Shown here one piece after another: positions 20,298 through 30,700 of a stretch of 64,000 nt of DNA; position 1 is the stretch's first letter; the number at the start of each line of letters is the position of its first letter. This stretch comes from Mycolicibacterium novocastrense (GTDB lineage: Bacteria > Actinomycetota > Actinomycetes > Mycobacteriales > Mycobacteriaceae): NCBI RefSeq assembly GCF_001570485.1, contig NZ_BCTA01000036.1, forward strand, positions 434,001 through 498,000. Reading direction: 5' to 3'. The position numbers and the translations under genes are program-made. The notes under the pieces were generated by a model. It worked only from the letters and a program-made list of their open reading frames with translations, made no database searches and was not told where the DNA came from.

Positions 20298-21697
20298 TGC
20301 TCCGGATCCTCTTCGCGCGAACTCATCGGCGCGAGCTTAGAGGTTGCGGCCGCGGCCACGAAGCGGCTGATCGCCCGCGGGTGTGCAGCGGGGTGGGTGT
20401 GCAGATAGCCGGCATGCACGGCGCCGTCCACGACACCGTCCCTCCTTCGACCGATCGCGTGGCCGGTGAAGATCCACGCCGGTGCGTAGTCGTCTTTGAA
20501 AGTGACTGCGGTGCGGTGAAATTCGTGCCCCATCATCCGGTCGCCGATCGAGTGCAACGGCGAGTCGGCCACCACGACGGCTTCTCGGTAGCCGAGTGTG
20601 AGGCGGTCGGTGAACGTCGCCGAGCCGGCGATCACCCCACACATCGGATGACCGTCGAGGTCGTCGACGAGGTAGGTCAACCCCGCGCACTCGGCGTGCA
20701 CGGGTGCCCCCGACGCCGCGAGTTGCCTGATCTGCGTGCGCGCGACCTCGTTGGCCGAGAGTTCGGCGACGAACTCCTCCGGGAAACCACCGGGTACGAC
20801 GAGGGCGTCGGCGTCCGGTGGCAACGGGTCGGTCAGCGGGTCGAACTCGACGACCTCGGCACCCGCAGCGGCGAGGACCTCGCGATGTTCGGCGTAGCCG
20901 AAGCTGAAGGCCCTGCCCGACGCCAGCGCCACCGTAGCGTTTCCGCCGACCGGCGTTGTCTCCTCGGCGTCCCAGGGGTCGTCCATCACCCGGCTGTCGG
21001 CCAACGCCGCGATCCCCACCAGATCGACATGGCGGCCGACGAGTGCGGTCATCGCCTCCACGGCTTCGCGCGCCCTGTCCCCGTGTTCGACTGCGGTGAC
21101 CAGACCCAGATGCCGTGAGGGAACGGACAATTCGTCGCTGCGCGGAATCGAGCCGAAGACCGGGACGCCGGCGTGTTCGCAGGCCTGACGCAACACCTCC
21201 TCGTGGCGCAGCGAGCCGACGCGGTTGAGGATCACCCCCGCCACGCGAACCGATGGGTCGAACGTCGAAAAGCCGTGCAGCAGTGCGGCGATGCTGTGAC
21301 TCTGTCCGCGGGCGTCGACGACCATGACGACCGGCGCGCCGAGCAGCGCGGCGACGTGTGCGGTGGATCCGAACGCGTTGCCGCGCGACTCCTCGGTGAT
21401 GCGCCCGTCGAACAAGCCCATCACGCCTTCGATCACCGCGATGTCGGCCCGGGCGCTGCCGTGCCGGTACAGCGGGCCGATCAGGTGCTCTCCCATCAGG
21501 ACGGGGTCGAGGTTGCGGCCGGGCCGCAGCGAGGCCAGCGCGTGATAGCCGGGGTCGATGTAGTCGGGGCCGACCTTGAACGGCGCGACCGCCCGGCCCG
21601 CCCGCCGCAGCGCCCCCATCAAACCCGTTGCCACGGTGGTCTTTCCGCTACCCGACGCGGGCGCGGCGATCACCACCGCCGGCGTCGCCCTGCTCAC
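20294..21697 (-). CDS. cobB: Cobyrinic acid a,c-diamide synthase
   Basis: 467 residues. N-terminal dethiobiotin-synthetase-like ATPase domain with P-loop ASGSGKTTVATGL (about 14-26) and a C-terminal class I glutamine amidotransferase-like domain with the nucleophile Cys in HAECAGLTYL. It uses ATP and glutamine to amidate the a and c side chains of the corrin ring. GTG start with GGAGG 5 bases upstream. It is followed by cysG and separated from cobO by a gap holding a palindromic repeat. Confidence 0.93.
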   Translation of the reverse strand: MSRATPAVVIAAPASGSGKTTVATGLMGALRRAGRAVAPFKVGPDYIDPGYHALASLRPGRNLDPVLMGEHLIGPLYRHGSARADIAVIEGVMGLFDGRITEESRGNAFGSTAHVAALLGAPVVMVVDARGQSHSIAALLHGFSTFDPSVRVAGVILNRVGSLRHEEVLRQACEHAGVPVFGSIPRSDELSVPSRHLGLVTAVEHGDRAREAVEAMTALVGRHVDLVGIAALADSRVMDDPWDAEETTPVGGNATVALASGRAFSFGYAEHREVLAAAGAEVVEFDPLTDPLPPDADALVVPGGFPEEFVAELSANEVARTQIRQLAASGAPVHAECAGLTYLVDDLDGHPMCGVIAGSATFTDRLTLGYREAVVVADSPLHSIGDRMMGHEFHRTAVTFKDDYAPAWIFTGHAIGRRRDGVVDGAVHAGYLHTHPAAHPRAISRFVAAAATSKLAPMSSREEDPEQ

Positions 21698-21728
21698 GTC
21701 ACCCTCCGCGCCGGCCTACACCACAGCT

Positions 21729-21788
21729 GCGAGCGACCGTGTTTGCACGCCGACACACCGCAAATAGTGTCATTCCGCGGTCGCTCGC
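21729..21788. repeat. Intergenic palindromic element, member B of the GCGAGCG family
   Basis: Perfect 11-bp inverted repeat GCGAGCGACCG (21729-21739) and CGGTCGCTCGC (21778-21788) enclosing about 38 bases with GTGTTTGCAC and GACACACCGC. It lies between cobO and cobB, which run the same way, so as a hairpin it could reduce read-through inside the cobalamin operon. Confidence 0.65.
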
Positions 21789-21800
21789 GCCGACCGAGAG

Positions 21801-22415
21801 TCACCACTCGATGCCCTTCTGGCCCTTGCGGCCGACGTCCATCGGGTGCTTGACCTTGGTCATCTCGGTGACCAGATCCGCGGCATCGAGCAACTGCTGC
21901 GGGGCGTCGCGCCCGGTGATGACGACGTGCTGCATCCCGGATCGCGAACGGATCGTCTCGACCACCTCGTCCACGTCGATCCAGCCCCACTTCAGCGGGT
22001 AGGTGAACTCGTCGAGCACATAGAAGTCGTGGCGTTCGTCGGCGAGCCGTCGCGCGATCTCGGCCCAGCCGTCGGCGGCCGCGGCGGCGTGGTCAACCTC
22101 GTCGCCGTGTTTGCGCGACCAGGACCACCCCGACCCCATCTTGTGCCACTGCACCGGCCCCCCGACACCGTGCTCGTCGTGCAGCTTTCCGAGCTCGCGG
22201 AAGGCCGCTTCTTCGCCCACCTTCCACTTGGCGCTCTTGACGAACTGGAACACCGCGATGTCGAAACCCTGATTCCATGCGCGCAGCGCCATGCCGAACG
22301 CCGCGGTCGACTTGCCCTTACCCGCACCGGTGTGCACGGCGAACATCGGAGCGTTGCGGCGCGCGCGGGTGGTCAACCCGTCATCGGGAACCGTCAGCGG
22401 CTGACCCTGAGGCAT
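21801..22415 (-). CDS. cobO: Cob(I)yrinic acid a,c-diamide adenosyltransferase
   Basis: 204 residues from the ATG at 22415, with AAAGGGG about 8 bases upstream; this matches the roughly 207-residue mycobacterial CobO, and upstream in-frame starts give non-family sequence. P-loop HTGAGKGKST (28-37) of the CobA/CobO/BtuR ATP:corrinoid adenosyltransferases, and the conserved FYVLDEFTYPLKWGW. It transfers the 5'-deoxyadenosyl group of ATP to Co(I) corrinoid. It follows the chelatase-like gene by 13 bases. Confidence 0.94.
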   Translation of the reverse strand: MPQGQPLTVPDDGLTTRARRNAPMFAVHTGAGKGKSTAAFGMALRAWNQGFDIAVFQFVKSAKWKVGEEAAFRELGKLHDEHGVGGPVQWHKMGSGWSWSRKHGDEVDHAAAAADGWAEIARRLADERHDFYVLDEFTYPLKWGWIDVDEVVETIRSRSGMQHVVITGRDAPQQLLDAADLVTEMTKVKHPMDVGRKGQKGIEW

Positions 22416-22428
22416 ACGAAAACCCCTT

Positions 22429-24276
22429 TCAGGCGGCGGTGCGGACGACGTCGGTGAGGCTGTCCGCCCGGAGCTGGGCCAGCCGCACCGCCGGGGCGCC
22501 CAGTTGTTCGGCGAGCTCTTCGGCCAAGCCCAGCCGCACATATGACGTTTCGCAGTCCACCACGACGGCGGCGGCGCCTTCGGCCACCAACCGCGCGGCG
22601 GCCGATCGCGTACGCCCCAACGGGTCGGCACCGCCGGTGGCGCGCCCGTCGGTCAGCACCACCACCAGGCTGCGCCGCGCGCGGTCGCGGGCCTTCTCCC
22701 GGATGACCAGGTCGCGGGCCGCCAACAGGCCTTCCGCCAGAGGCGTCTTGCCGCCGGTGTCGAAGCGGGCCAGCCGCCGGCTGGCGATATGCACCGACGA
22801 CGTCGGGGGCAGCAGAACTTTCGCGTCGCGCTGGCGGAATGTGATGACGGCGACCTTGTCGCGCCGCTGATAGGCGTCGCGCAGCAGCGACAGCGCCGCA
22901 CCGCCGACCGCGGACATCCGGTCGCGCGCGGCCATCGAACCCGACGCGTCGACCACGAAGATCACCAGGTTCCCTTCGCGGCCCTCCCGGATCGCGCGCC
23001 GCACATCACCTGGCTGCGGCCGGGGCGCTCCTGGCCTCCGTTGCCCCTCCACGGCCGCCAGCAGGGTGCCGAACACGTGCACACCGTGACCGGTCCGACC
23101 GTCGGACGTGGCCGAAATCGTCTTGCCGGTGCGGTTACGCGCCCGCGACCGGCGACCGGGCGCCCCCTCGCCCACCCCGGGCACCACCAGAGAGCGGGTG
23201 CGGAACACCGCCGAGGGCGCGGCGCTGGGTCGTGAAGCACCACCCGAATCCCGTTGCGACGGTTGCCCGTCGCGGCCGTCACCCTCCGGCGATGACGCGC
23301 CACCGCCCGGCGGTTCGGGGTCGGGGTTCTCGTCGGCGGCCTCGTCGGCCTGGGCCATCGCGTCGTCGAGTTGGCCGGGGTCGAGGCCGGGATCGTCGAA
23401 CGGGTCGCGGCGTCGACGGTGCGGCAGCGCGAGTTCGGCGGCCACCCGGATGTCCTCCTCGGACACCACGTCGGCCCCGCGCCACGCGGCGTGCGCGACC
23501 GCGGTCCTGGCGACCACCAGGTCGGCGCGCATACCGTCGACGTCGAATGCCGCGCACAGCGCCGCTATGCGACGTAATTCGCTGTCCGGCAACGAAACCG
23601 AATCGACCGACCTGCGGGCCGCCGCAACCCGTTGCGCCAGCTCGGCGTCGGCTTCGGCGTAGCGCTGCGCGAACCCGAAGGGATCGGCCTCGTACGCCAT
23701 GCGCTGCCGGATCACCTCGACGCGCACGTCGACGTCGCGCGATGCCCGCACGTCGACGGTGAGGCCGAACCGGTCGAGCAGCTGCGGACGCAGTTCGCCC
23801 TCTTCGGGATTCATCGTGCCGATCAGAACGAAGCATGCCTCGTGACTGTGCGACACCCCGTCGCGCTCGACGTGCACCCGGCCCATCGCCGCGGCGTCGA
23901 GCAGCACGTCGACCAGATGGTCGTGCAGCAGGTTCACCTCGTCGACGTAGAGCACGCCCCCGTGCGCGCGGGCGAGCAGTCCCGGCGAGAACGCGTGCTC
24001 GCCGTCGCGCAACACCTTCTGCAGGTCCAGCGAGCCGACCACCCGGTCCTCCGTGGCACCTATCGGCAGTTCGACCAGCTGACCAGTGGCGCCCGACGCC
24101 CCGTCCGCTGCGGCGGCCGCTTCGAGCACCTTGGCCAGCCCCCGCACCGCCGTCGACTTCGCGGTGCCCTTCTCCCCGCGGATCAGCACCCCGCCGATGT
24201 CGGGTCGGATCGCGCACAGCAGCAGCGCCAGCCGCAGACGGTCATGTCCGACGATCGCGCTGAACGGATAGGTCAC
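22429..24276 (-). CDS. Mg/Co-chelatase-like AAA+ ATPase with VWA domain (ChlI-ChlD fusion)
   Basis: 615 residues. The N-terminal AAA+ domain has Walker [10 protein letters not shown] (34-42) and Walker [11 protein letters not shown] Pro/Gly/Asp-rich linker follows, then a C-terminal von Willebrand A domain with the MIDAS motif DASGSM (Asp443). This is the ChlI plus ChlD arrangement of chelatase motor subunits and corresponds to Rv2850c. Between mqo/GNAT and cobO, it is best explained as the ATPase partner of a CobN-type cobaltochelatase encoded elsewhere. GTG start overlaps the GNAT stop (GTGA). Confidence 0.88.
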   Translation of the reverse strand: MTYPFSAIVGHDRLRLALLLCAIRPDIGGVLIRGEKGTAKSTAVRGLAKVLEAAAAADGASGATGQLVELPIGATEDRVVGSLDLQKVLRDGEHAFSPGLLARAHGGVLYVDEVNLLHDHLVDVLLDAAAMGRVHVERDGVSHSHEACFVLIGTMNPEEGELRPQLLDRFGLTVDVRASRDVDVRVEVIRQRMAYEADPFGFAQRYAEADAELAQRVAAARRSVDSVSLPDSELRRIAALCAAFDVDGMRADLVVARTAVAHAAWRGADVVSEEDIRVAAELALPHRRRRDPFDDPGLDPGQLDDAMAQADEAADENPDPEPPGGGASSPEGDGRDGQPSQRDSGGASRPSAAPSAVFRTRSLVVPGVGEGAPGRRSRARNRTGKTISATSDGRTGHGVHVFGTLLAAVEGQRRPGAPRPQPGDVRRAIREGREGNLVIFVVDASGSMAARDRMSAVGGAALSLLRDAYQRRDKVAVITFRQRDAKVLLPPTSSVHIASRRLARFDTGGKTPLAEGLLAARDLVIREKARDRARRSLVVVLTDGRATGGADPLGRTRSAAARLVAEGAAAVVVDCETSYVRLGLAEELAEQLGAPAVRLAQLRADSLTDVVRTAA

Positions 24277-24719
24277 GGCTTCAGCATAGGGACGTGCGGA
24301 ATGCCGTCCTGCATGAACTCCTCTCCGTCGCGGACGAAGCCGAGGCGGGCATACATATCGGCCAGGTACGTCTGCGAGTCGATGCGGCAGGGATAGTCGC
24401 CCACCTCGGCCAGCGCGGCCTGCAGCAGCCGGGTGGTGTGCCCATGCCCGCGCGCCTCGCGTTTGGTGCACACCCGCCCGATGCGGAAACCCTTCTGCCC
24501 ACCGGGATGCTCCTCCATCAGACGCAGCGTCGAAATGACCTCACCGGTGGCGGTTTCCAGCCAGAAGTGCCGCGTCTCGGCGAGCAGATCGCGGCCGTCC
24601 AGTTCGGGATACGGAATGGCCTGCTCCACGACGAAGACCTCGACCCGCAGCTTGAGCAGTTCGTAGAGTGTTGCGGCGTCGAGGTCGCGAGACCAACTGC
24701 GGCGCAGCGCAACCGTCAT
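24273..24719 (-). CDS. GNAT family N-acetyltransferase (ElaA-like)
   Basis: 148 residues of the ElaA subgroup: [16 protein letters not shown] near the N-terminus, ETRHFWLE, and motif A region [19 protein letters not shown] that binds acetyl-CoA. Equivalent to Rv2851c. Substrate unknown. ATGA overlaps on both sides, with mqo upstream and the chelatase gene downstream, so it is translated as part of this operon. Confidence 0.87.
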   Translation of the reverse strand: MTVALRRSWSRDLDAATLYELLKLRVEVFVVEQAIPYPELDGRDLLAETRHFWLETATGEVISTLRLMEEHPGGQKGFRIGRVCTKREARGHGHTTRLLQAALAEVGDYPCRIDSQTYLADMYARLGFVRDGEEFMQDGIPHVPMLKP

Positions 24720-26215
24720 CCCGTGGCCACCGCCGAAGACTCGTCAAGACGCAGCACCCGCGTTCCGTACGACCACACCTCGTCGAACAGTGCCGGCTCG
24801 GAGGACAACTCGTGTCCCAGCGAAGGCACCATGTCCTTGATTTTGGACTCCCACGCCGAATAGCGCTTGGCGAAACAGCGTTGCAGCACCTCGATCATCG
24901 CGGGCACCGCGGTGGAGGCTCCCGGGGATGCGCCGAGCAGCCCGGCGATGGTGCCGTCACCGGAGGTGAGCACCGTGGTGCCGAAGTCCAGCACACCCTT
25001 GCCGCTCTTACCGCAGATGACCTGCACCCGCTGCCCGGCCACGTTGAGCTCCCAGTCCGATTCCGTTGCACTGGGCGCGAATTCGCGTAACGCTTCGATT
25101 CGCTCGGCATCCGACAGCATCAGCTGGCCCACCAGGTACTTGAGCAGTCCGAACTGGGTGAGTGCGACGTTGACCATGGACGCGACGTTGTTGAGCGTGA
25201 TGGATTCGGGCAGGTCGAACACGTCGCCCTGTTTGAGGAACTTCGGTGACCAGCCCGCGAACGGCCCGAACAGCAACCAGGACCGGCCGTTGATGACGCG
25301 CGCGTCCAGGTGTGGAACCGACATCGGCGGCGCGCCCACCGGAGGTTGGCCGTACACCTTGGCACGATGCGCATCGGTCAGACGCGAGACGTCGGTGCGC
25401 AGGAACTTGCCGCTGACCGGGAAGCCGCCGAAGTTCTTGGCCTCCTTCATGCCTGCCTTCTGCAACAGGTTCAACGCCCCGCCGCCCGCGCCGACGAACA
25501 CGAAGCCGGCCCTGAGCTTGCTGGTGCGCCCGGTGCGTAGATTGGCCAGTTTGAGGGTCCACGAACCGTCGGACTCCTGGCGCAGATCGCGCGCCTCGTG
25601 CCCGAAGTATGTGGTCATACCGCGCTGGGCGACGTAGCCCAGCAACTGGCGTGACAGGGCACCGAAGTCGACGTCGGTGCCCTGGTCGGTCCAGTTGAGC
25701 GCGACCGGTTCGGAGAAGTCGCGCTTTTCGGCCATCAGCGGCAGTCGCCGCGCGAACTCGTCCTCGTCCTCGATGTACTCCATGCGTGCGAACAGCGGGT
25801 TCGTCACCAACGTGTCGTAGCGGCGCCGCAGATACTTCACGTTGTCCTCGCCGTGCACGAAGCTCACGTGCGGGATCGGGTTGAGGAAGCTGCGCGGATC
25901 GCTGATCAACCCGTTCTCCACCGCGTACGCCCAGAATTGGCGCGTCATCTGGAACTGTTCGTTGACGCGTACCGCCTTCGAGATGTCGATCGACCCGTCG
26001 GGCTTCTGCGGGGTGTAGTTCAACTCGCACAGCGCCGAGTGGCCGGTACCCGCGTTGTTCCACGCATCGCTGCTTTCGGCGGCCGCCGCGTCGAGGCGCT
26101 CGATCAGTGTGATCGACCAGTCGGGCTCCAGTAGGCGCAGCATGGCGCCCAACGTTGCGCTCATGATGCCGGCCCCGATGAGCACGACGTCTGTCTTCCT
26201 CGGTTCGTCAGACAC
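24716..26215 (-). CDS. mqo: Malate:quinone oxidoreductase
   Basis: 499 residues from the GTG at 26215 (GGGGGA upstream), giving [20 protein letters not shown], which matches the Mqo N-terminus with its FAD-binding Rossmann motif. Further family segments: [20 protein letters not shown] and a C-terminal [23 protein letters not shown]. It oxidises malate to oxaloacetate at the membrane and passes electrons to menaquinone. First gene of the minus-strand run mqo-GNAT-chelatase-cobO-cobB-cysG. The gap to 26395 shows no feature I recognise beyond the promoter noted at 26383. Confidence 0.95.
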   Translation of the reverse strand: MSDEPRKTDVVLIGAGIMSATLGAMLRLLEPDWSITLIERLDAAAAESSDAWNNAGTGHSALCELNYTPQKPDGSIDISKAVRVNEQFQMTRQFWAYAVENGLISDPRSFLNPIPHVSFVHGEDNVKYLRRRYDTLVTNPLFARMEYIEDEDEFARRLPLMAEKRDFSEPVALNWTDQGTDVDFGALSRQLLGYVAQRGMTTYFGHEARDLRQESDGSWTLKLANLRTGRTSKLRAGFVFVGAGGGALNLLQKAGMKEAKNFGGFPVSGKFLRTDVSRLTDAHRAKVYGQPPVGAPPMSVPHLDARVINGRSWLLFGPFAGWSPKFLKQGDVFDLPESITLNNVASMVNVALTQFGLLKYLVGQLMLSDAERIEALREFAPSATESDWELNVAGQRVQVICGKSGKGVLDFGTTVLTSGDGTIAGLLGASPGASTAVPAMIEVLQRCFAKRYSAWESKIKDMVPSLGHELSSEPALFDEVWSYGTRVLRLDESSAVATG

Positions 26216-26382
26216 TCTCAGTTCCCCCGACTGGACTCGGTCTCTCGCGGCGGCCAGTGAGATCCGGCCCCGGGCATGGTCGATCATCAGGTTAGCCCGC
26301 AAACGGCGTTCTCAATCCCCGCGATCACCGCCCGCACAACCCCCTCGGCGCCGCTTCACCCGGCGGCACGGGCAGTCGCGAC

Positions 26383-26388
26383 TATCGT
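26383..26388 (+). promoter_or_regulatory. Candidate leaderless promoter of the hydrolase-mtr operon
   Basis: TATCGT followed by 7 bases and the GTG at 26396. No Shine-Dalgarno lies between. Confidence 0.4.
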
Positions 26389-26395
26389 TGCTGTC

Positions 26396-27421
26396 GTGCT
26401 CGACTGGAAGCCAGACGTGCTGCCGGGCTACTGGCAACACACGATGGCCCTCGGCGCGGACCCGGACGGGGAGGGCGAGCTCGTCGCCACCCTGGTGCGC
26501 CGCGGCGAACCGGATCGGTCGGCCACGCGCGCGGTGCTGTTGGTACACGGCTTCACCGACTACTTCTTCAACACCGACCTCGCCGACCACTTCGCCGGTC
26601 GGGGATTCGCCTTCTACGCGATCGACCTGCACAAATGCGGACGTTCGTGGCGCGAGGGCCAGACACCTCACTTCACCACCGACCTGGCCCGCTACGACGT
26701 CGAACTCGAACGTGCACTCGACATCATCGGCTCGGTGTCCCCGGCGGAGGTCCTGGTCTACGGGCACTCCGCCGGTGGACTCATCGTGTCGCTGTGGCTG
26801 GACCGGTTGCGTCGCGGCGGGCTGACCGGGCGTAGACGCATCGGCGGCCTCGTGCTGAACAGCCCGTGGCTTGACCTGCAGGGACCGTCGATCCTGCGGG
26901 CGGCACCGACACGCGCCGCGCTGGGCGCCGTCTCGCGGGTGAGCAAGCGCCTGGTGGTGCGTCCGCCGAGTGAGGGCGGATACGGCTCGTCGCTGCACCG
27001 CGACTACCACGGTGACTTCGACTACGACCTGAAGTGGAAGCCCGTCGGCGGCTTCCCCGTCACCACGGGCTGGATCGCCGCGATCCGCCGGGGCCACGCG
27101 AAACTTCACCGCGGTCTCGATGTCGGTGTGCCCAACCTCATCCTGCGTTCGGACCGCAGTGTGCGTGAGATCAGGAACCCCGACGCGATTCAGCGGGGCG
27201 ATGCGGTGCTCGACGTCAGGCAGATCGCCCGATGGGCGGGGTGCATCGGGAACCGGACCACGATCGTGCCCATCGTCGATGCCAAGCACGACGTGTTCCT
27301 GTCGGTACCAGACGCGCGGCAGGCCGCCTACGGCGAACTGGACCGGTGGCTGGATTGGTACCTCGACCCGGCCTCCCGCGGCGCCGCCGACAGCCGTTCT
27401 GCAGAAAGCTGGTCACCATGA
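26396..27421 (+). CDS. Alpha/beta hydrolase (Rv2854-like)
   Basis: 341 residues from the GTG at 26396. Serine-hydrolase fold: VLLVHGFTDYFFNTD (oxyanion-hole HGF, about 47-61), nucleophile elbow VYGHSAGG, and a late IVDAKHDVFLS carrying the catalytic His. The HGFTDYFFN and LHKCGRSWR segments resemble lysophospholipase or monoacylglycerol-lipase relatives. Substrate not known. The stop overlaps the mtr start (ATGA), as in M. tuberculosis Rv2854-mtr, so the two are translationally coupled. Confidence 0.85.
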   Translation: MLDWKPDVLPGYWQHTMALGADPDGEGELVATLVRRGEPDRSATRAVLLVHGFTDYFFNTDLADHFAGRGFAFYAIDLHKCGRSWREGQTPHFTTDLARYDVELERALDIIGSVSPAEVLVYGHSAGGLIVSLWLDRLRRGGLTGRRRIGGLVLNSPWLDLQGPSILRAAPTRAALGAVSRVSKRLVVRPPSEGGYGSSLHRDYHGDFDYDLKWKPVGGFPVTTGWIAAIRRGHAKLHRGLDVGVPNLILRSDRSVREIRNPDAIQRGDAVLDVRQIARWAGCIGNRTTIVPIVDAKHDVFLSVPDARQAAYGELDRWLDWYLDPASRGAADSRSAESWSP

Positions 27422-28833
27422 CGCACTTCGACATCGCGATCATCGGCACCGGCTCGGGCAACGCCATTCTCGACGAGCGCTACATCGACAAGAAGGTCGC
27501 GATCTGCGAGAAGAACGTGTTCGGTGGCACTTGTCTGAACGTCGGCTGCATCCCGACGAAGATGTTCGTCTACGCGGCCGGTATCGCCGAGAACGTCAGG
27601 GACGCGGCGCGATACGGCGTCGACGCGCACATCGACGCGGTGCGCTGGCCCGACATCGTCTCGCGGGTGTTCGGTCGGATCGACCCGCTGGCCGTCGCGG
27701 GAGAGAACTACCGCCGCTCCTCACCGAACGTGCAGGTGTTCTCCAGCCACACCAGGTTTGCGCCCACCCGGCCCGACGGCCGGTACGCGCTGCGCACCGA
27801 CGACGGCGACGAGTTCACCGCCGACCAGGTGGTGATCGCGGCCGGATCCCGGGTGGTGGTGCCCGACGCGGTCACCGAATGCGGTGCGCCGTACCACACC
27901 AGCGACACGATCATGCGGATCACCGATCTACCCGAGCATCTCATCATCGTCGGCGGCGGTTATGTCGCTTGCGAATTCGCCCACATCTTCTCCTCACTCG
28001 GCAGCCGCATCACGCTGCTGATCCGCGGCAGCAGCCTGCTGCGCGGCCACGACGACGAGATCGCGATGCGATTCACCGACATCGCCGCCAAGAAGTGGGA
28101 AGTGCGCAACCATCACGAGCTCGTCGATGCGCGCGAGGTCGACGGCGGCGTCGAAGTCACCTGCCAGGACGGCTCGACGCTGCGCGGTGACGCGCTGTTG
28201 GTGGCCACCGGCCGCGTCCCCAACGGTGACACGCTCGACGCCGAGAACGCCGGGGTGAAGGTGACCGCGAGCGGACAGGTCGTCGTCGACGAATATCAAC
28301 GCACAACGGCGCGCGGCGTTTTCGCGCTCGGCGACGTTTCCTCGGACTATCAGCTCAAGCATGTGGCCAACCACGAAGCGCGGGTGGTCAAGCACAACCT
28401 GCTGCAGGACTGGGATGACACGGACGCGCTCATGTCGGCCAACCACCGTCATGTGCCGTCGGCAGTCTTCACCGACCCGCAGATCGCCAGCGTCGGATTG
28501 ACCGAAAACGAGGCGCGCGCACAGGGTTTCCGGATCAGGGTCAAGATCCAGGACTACGCGGACGTCGCCTACGGATGGGCGATGGAGGACACCGTGGGTA
28601 TCGCCAAGCTCATCGTCGACGACGACACCGGACTGCTCCTGGGCGCCCACATCATGGGCCATCAGGCGTCATCGCTGATCCAGCCGGTCATCCAGGGCAT
28701 GGCGTTCGACCTGCCCGCGCAGGAGATGGCGCGCGGGCAGTACTGGATCCACCCCGCGCTGCCGGAGGTCATCGAGAACGCCTTGCTGGCGCTGTGCGGT
28801 GAGCCGCCCTGGCCGCCCTCGCGCCGGCACTAG
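27418..28833 (+). CDS. mtr: Mycothione reductase
   Basis: 471 residues of the class I pyridine nucleotide-disulfide oxidoreductase family. FAD-binding IIGTGSGNAILDE, redox disulfide Cys39/Cys44 in GGTCLNVGC, NADPH-binding IIVGGGYVACEFAH, and C-terminal HPALPEVIENAL with the catalytic His-Glu pair. It reduces mycothiol disulfide, the actinobacterial counterpart of glutathione disulfide. About 12 residues longer than M. tuberculosis Mtr, due to a C-terminal PPWPPSRRH tail. It ends 3 bases from the convergent cbiO stop. Confidence 0.95.
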   Translation: MTHFDIAIIGTGSGNAILDERYIDKKVAICEKNVFGGTCLNVGCIPTKMFVYAAGIAENVRDAARYGVDAHIDAVRWPDIVSRVFGRIDPLAVAGENYRRSSPNVQVFSSHTRFAPTRPDGRYALRTDDGDEFTADQVVIAAGSRVVVPDAVTECGAPYHTSDTIMRITDLPEHLIIVGGGYVACEFAHIFSSLGSRITLLIRGSSLLRGHDDEIAMRFTDIAAKKWEVRNHHELVDAREVDGGVEVTCQDGSTLRGDALLVATGRVPNGDTLDAENAGVKVTASGQVVVDEYQRTTARGVFALGDVSSDYQLKHVANHEARVVKHNLLQDWDDTDALMSANHRHVPSAVFTDPQIASVGLTENEARAQGFRIRVKIQDYADVAYGWAMEDTVGIAKLIVDDDTGLLLGAHIMGHQASSLIQPVIQGMAFDLPAQEMARGQYWIHPALPEVIENALLALCGEPPWPPSRRH

Positions 28834-28836
28834 TCG

Positions 28837-29571
28837 CTAGCGGGCCGGCACCTCGAAGCCCCACGGCAGCTCCAGCCGGTGCGCGGCAAGCAGTTCGGCG
28901 TCGGCCAGGACATCGCGGATGGAGCCGTCGGCCACGATCACGCCGTGGTCCATCACGACCGCCCGCTCGCACAGCTGGGCGGCGTAGGGCAGGTCGTGGG
29001 TGACGATCAGCATCGTGGAGTCCAGCGCGGACAATGTCTCGGCCAATTCCCGGCGGGCGACGGGATCGAGGTTCGCCGACGGTTCGTCGAGCACGAGTAT
29101 GTCGGGCCGGCATGCCAGCACGGTCGCCAACGCCGCGCGGCGACGCTGGCCCGCCGACAGGTGGGTGGGGCTGCGGTCGGCCTCTTCGGTGAGCGACACC
29201 GTCTCCAGCGCTTCTCGCACCCGGTCGGCCAGCTCGTCGCCGCGCAACCCGAAGTTCGCGGGACCGAACGCCACGTCTTGAGCGACGGTCGGCATGAACA
29301 ATTGGTCGTCGGGGTCTTGGAATACGAGGCCCACGCGCCTGCGCACATCGTGAAGTGTTTTGCGGGACAGCGCCACATCGCCGATCCGCACCGTGCCCGA
29401 TGTCGCGGCGAGTACACCGTTGAGGTGCAGCATGAGAGTGGTCTTGCCCGCGCCGTTCGGGCCCAGCACGGCGATGCGTTCCCCGCGGGACACGGTCAGG
29501 TCGACACCGTCGAGGGCCACGTGACCGTCCGGGTACACGTGGCGCAGGCTCTCGATCGTGATCGCGTCCAT
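28837..29571 (-). CDS. cbiO: ECF transporter ATPase, cobalt type
   Basis: 244 residues. ABC ATPase with Walker A GPNGAGKTT (about 36-44), Q-loop FQDPDDQLF, signature LSAGQRRR, Walker B ILVLDEP and switch His (THDLPYA). FQDPDDQLFMPTVAQDVAFGP is characteristic of ECF-type A subunits such as CbiO. It powers metal uptake by CbiM/N/Q. The ATG overlaps the cbiQ stop by one base (TGATG). Confidence 0.93.
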   Translation of the reverse strand: MDAITIESLRHVYPDGHVALDGVDLTVSRGERIAVLGPNGAGKTTLMLHLNGVLAATSGTVRIGDVALSRKTLHDVRRRVGLVFQDPDDQLFMPTVAQDVAFGPANFGLRGDELADRVREALETVSLTEEADRSPTHLSAGQRRRAALATVLACRPDILVLDEPSANLDPVARRELAETLSALDSTMLIVTHDLPYAAQLCERAVVMDHGVIVADGSIRDVLADAELLAAHRLELPWGFEVPAR

Positions 29572-30341
29572 CACAACACCCACGCGGCCGTCGCAACCGC
29601 GACCGCGGCTACGGCCGGTGTCATCACGATCACCCACTGCGACGCGACCGCCCGTGGTGGCGCGCCGATCACAGCCAGATCCGGTGCGTTGCCGTCGAAC
29701 CCGCGCGACAGCATCGCGACGTAGACCCGCTCACCCCGTTCATAGGACCGCAGAAACAGTGCGCCGATGCCCTTGGCGATGGCGCCCGCCTGATGCAGGG
29801 CGCGCGGCGAATCGCCACGCGAGATGCGTGCCATACGCATCCGGCTCGTCTCGGCGGCCAGCAGGTCGACGTACCGAATCATCAGCACCAGAACCGACGT
29901 CGCGACCGCGGGCACACCGAGCCGGCCCAGCGCGGTGGGCAATTCGGTCGTCGAGGTGGTGGCGGCCAGAGTCAAGGCCGCCGCGACCCCGAGGGTGCCC
30001 TTGATGACGATGCCCCATGCCGCCCACAACCCGGCAACCGAGAGCTGCATCCCCGCAACGTCGATGCGCTCGCCCCCCTCGGCGAACGGCAGCAGCACGG
30101 CCAGGACGAGAAACGGCGCTTCGATCAGCATCCGCGGCAGGACCCACCGCAGCGGAATTCGTGCCAGCCGCCAAACCCCGACGACGATCGCGGCGTAGAC
30201 GGCGAAGGGCCAGAACATCTCCCGCGGTGTCGCGACGACCGCGAGCACGAACACCAGAAGGCAGACGACCTTCACCTCGGCGGGCGCTCGGTGCACGACA
30301 GACTCGTCGTGCCTGTAGAGGGGATGAGCGCCCGCGCCCAT
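29571..30341 (-). CDS. cbiQ: ECF transporter transmembrane T component
   Basis: 256 residues, 5-6 hydrophobic segments, with the two cytoplasmic coupling motifs of ECF T components: RMRMARISRG and ERGERVYVAMLSRGF (Ala-Arg-Gly-like pairs contacting the ATPases). The ATG at 30341 is 2 bases after the cbiN stop; longer upstream frames give Arg-rich non-family sequence. It links the ATPases to the CbiMN substrate unit. Confidence 0.9.
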   Translation of the reverse strand: MGAGAHPLYRHDESVVHRAPAEVKVVCLLVFVLAVVATPREMFWPFAVYAAIVVGVWRLARIPLRWVLPRMLIEAPFLVLAVLLPFAEGGERIDVAGMQLSVAGLWAAWGIVIKGTLGVAAALTLAATTSTTELPTALGRLGVPAVATSVLVLMIRYVDLLAAETSRMRMARISRGDSPRALHQAGAIAKGIGALFLRSYERGERVYVAMLSRGFDGNAPDLAVIGAPPRAVASQWVIVMTPAVAAVAVATAAWVL

Positions 30342-30343
30342 GG

Positions 30344-30700
30344 TCAGCTGGATCCGTTGCGGTCGGTCACTTTGCGGCTGCGCGCAATCAGCCAGAACAC
30401 CGAGCCGGCGACGACGACCGTCGCGAGCACGCCGATGATCCCGGCGATCCCACCGGTGCCGTCGCGTCCACCGATCGCGTAGTCGGCGAGCGGGGACGAC
30501 GCCAGGCTGTGTTCCTCGGCGTGCTGCGCGATGCACTCGCCGGTGAGTTGCTCGCCGTCGGCGGTCTCGACGACCTCGCATCCGCGCAGCGTCGTCGAGT
30601 CGAGCCCGTCAGGGCTGGAACTGGCGAAGTAGGACACCACACCGGCGATCAAGAGCGTGACGACCGCGAACACCGCCCAGAACTGCCAGCGCGACCTCAT
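30344..30700 (-). CDS. cbiN: Cobalt transport accessory protein CbiN (PDGLE domain)
   Basis: 118 residues with two membrane helices (about 8-25 and 84-105) flanking an extracytoplasmic loop. SSPDGLDSTTL just after the first helix is the PDGLE motif of CbiN/NikN components. The loop holds two cysteines. CbiN partners CbiM in loading cobalt; related NikN proteins serve nickel, so the metal is not fully fixed by sequence. ATG overlaps the cbiM stop (ATGA). Confidence 0.85.
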   Translation of the reverse strand: MRSRWQFWAVFAVVTLLIAGVVSYFASSSPDGLDSTTLRGCEVVETADGEQLTGECIAQHAEEHSLASSPLADYAIGGRDGTGGIAGIIGVLATVVVAGSVFWLIARSRKVTDRNGSS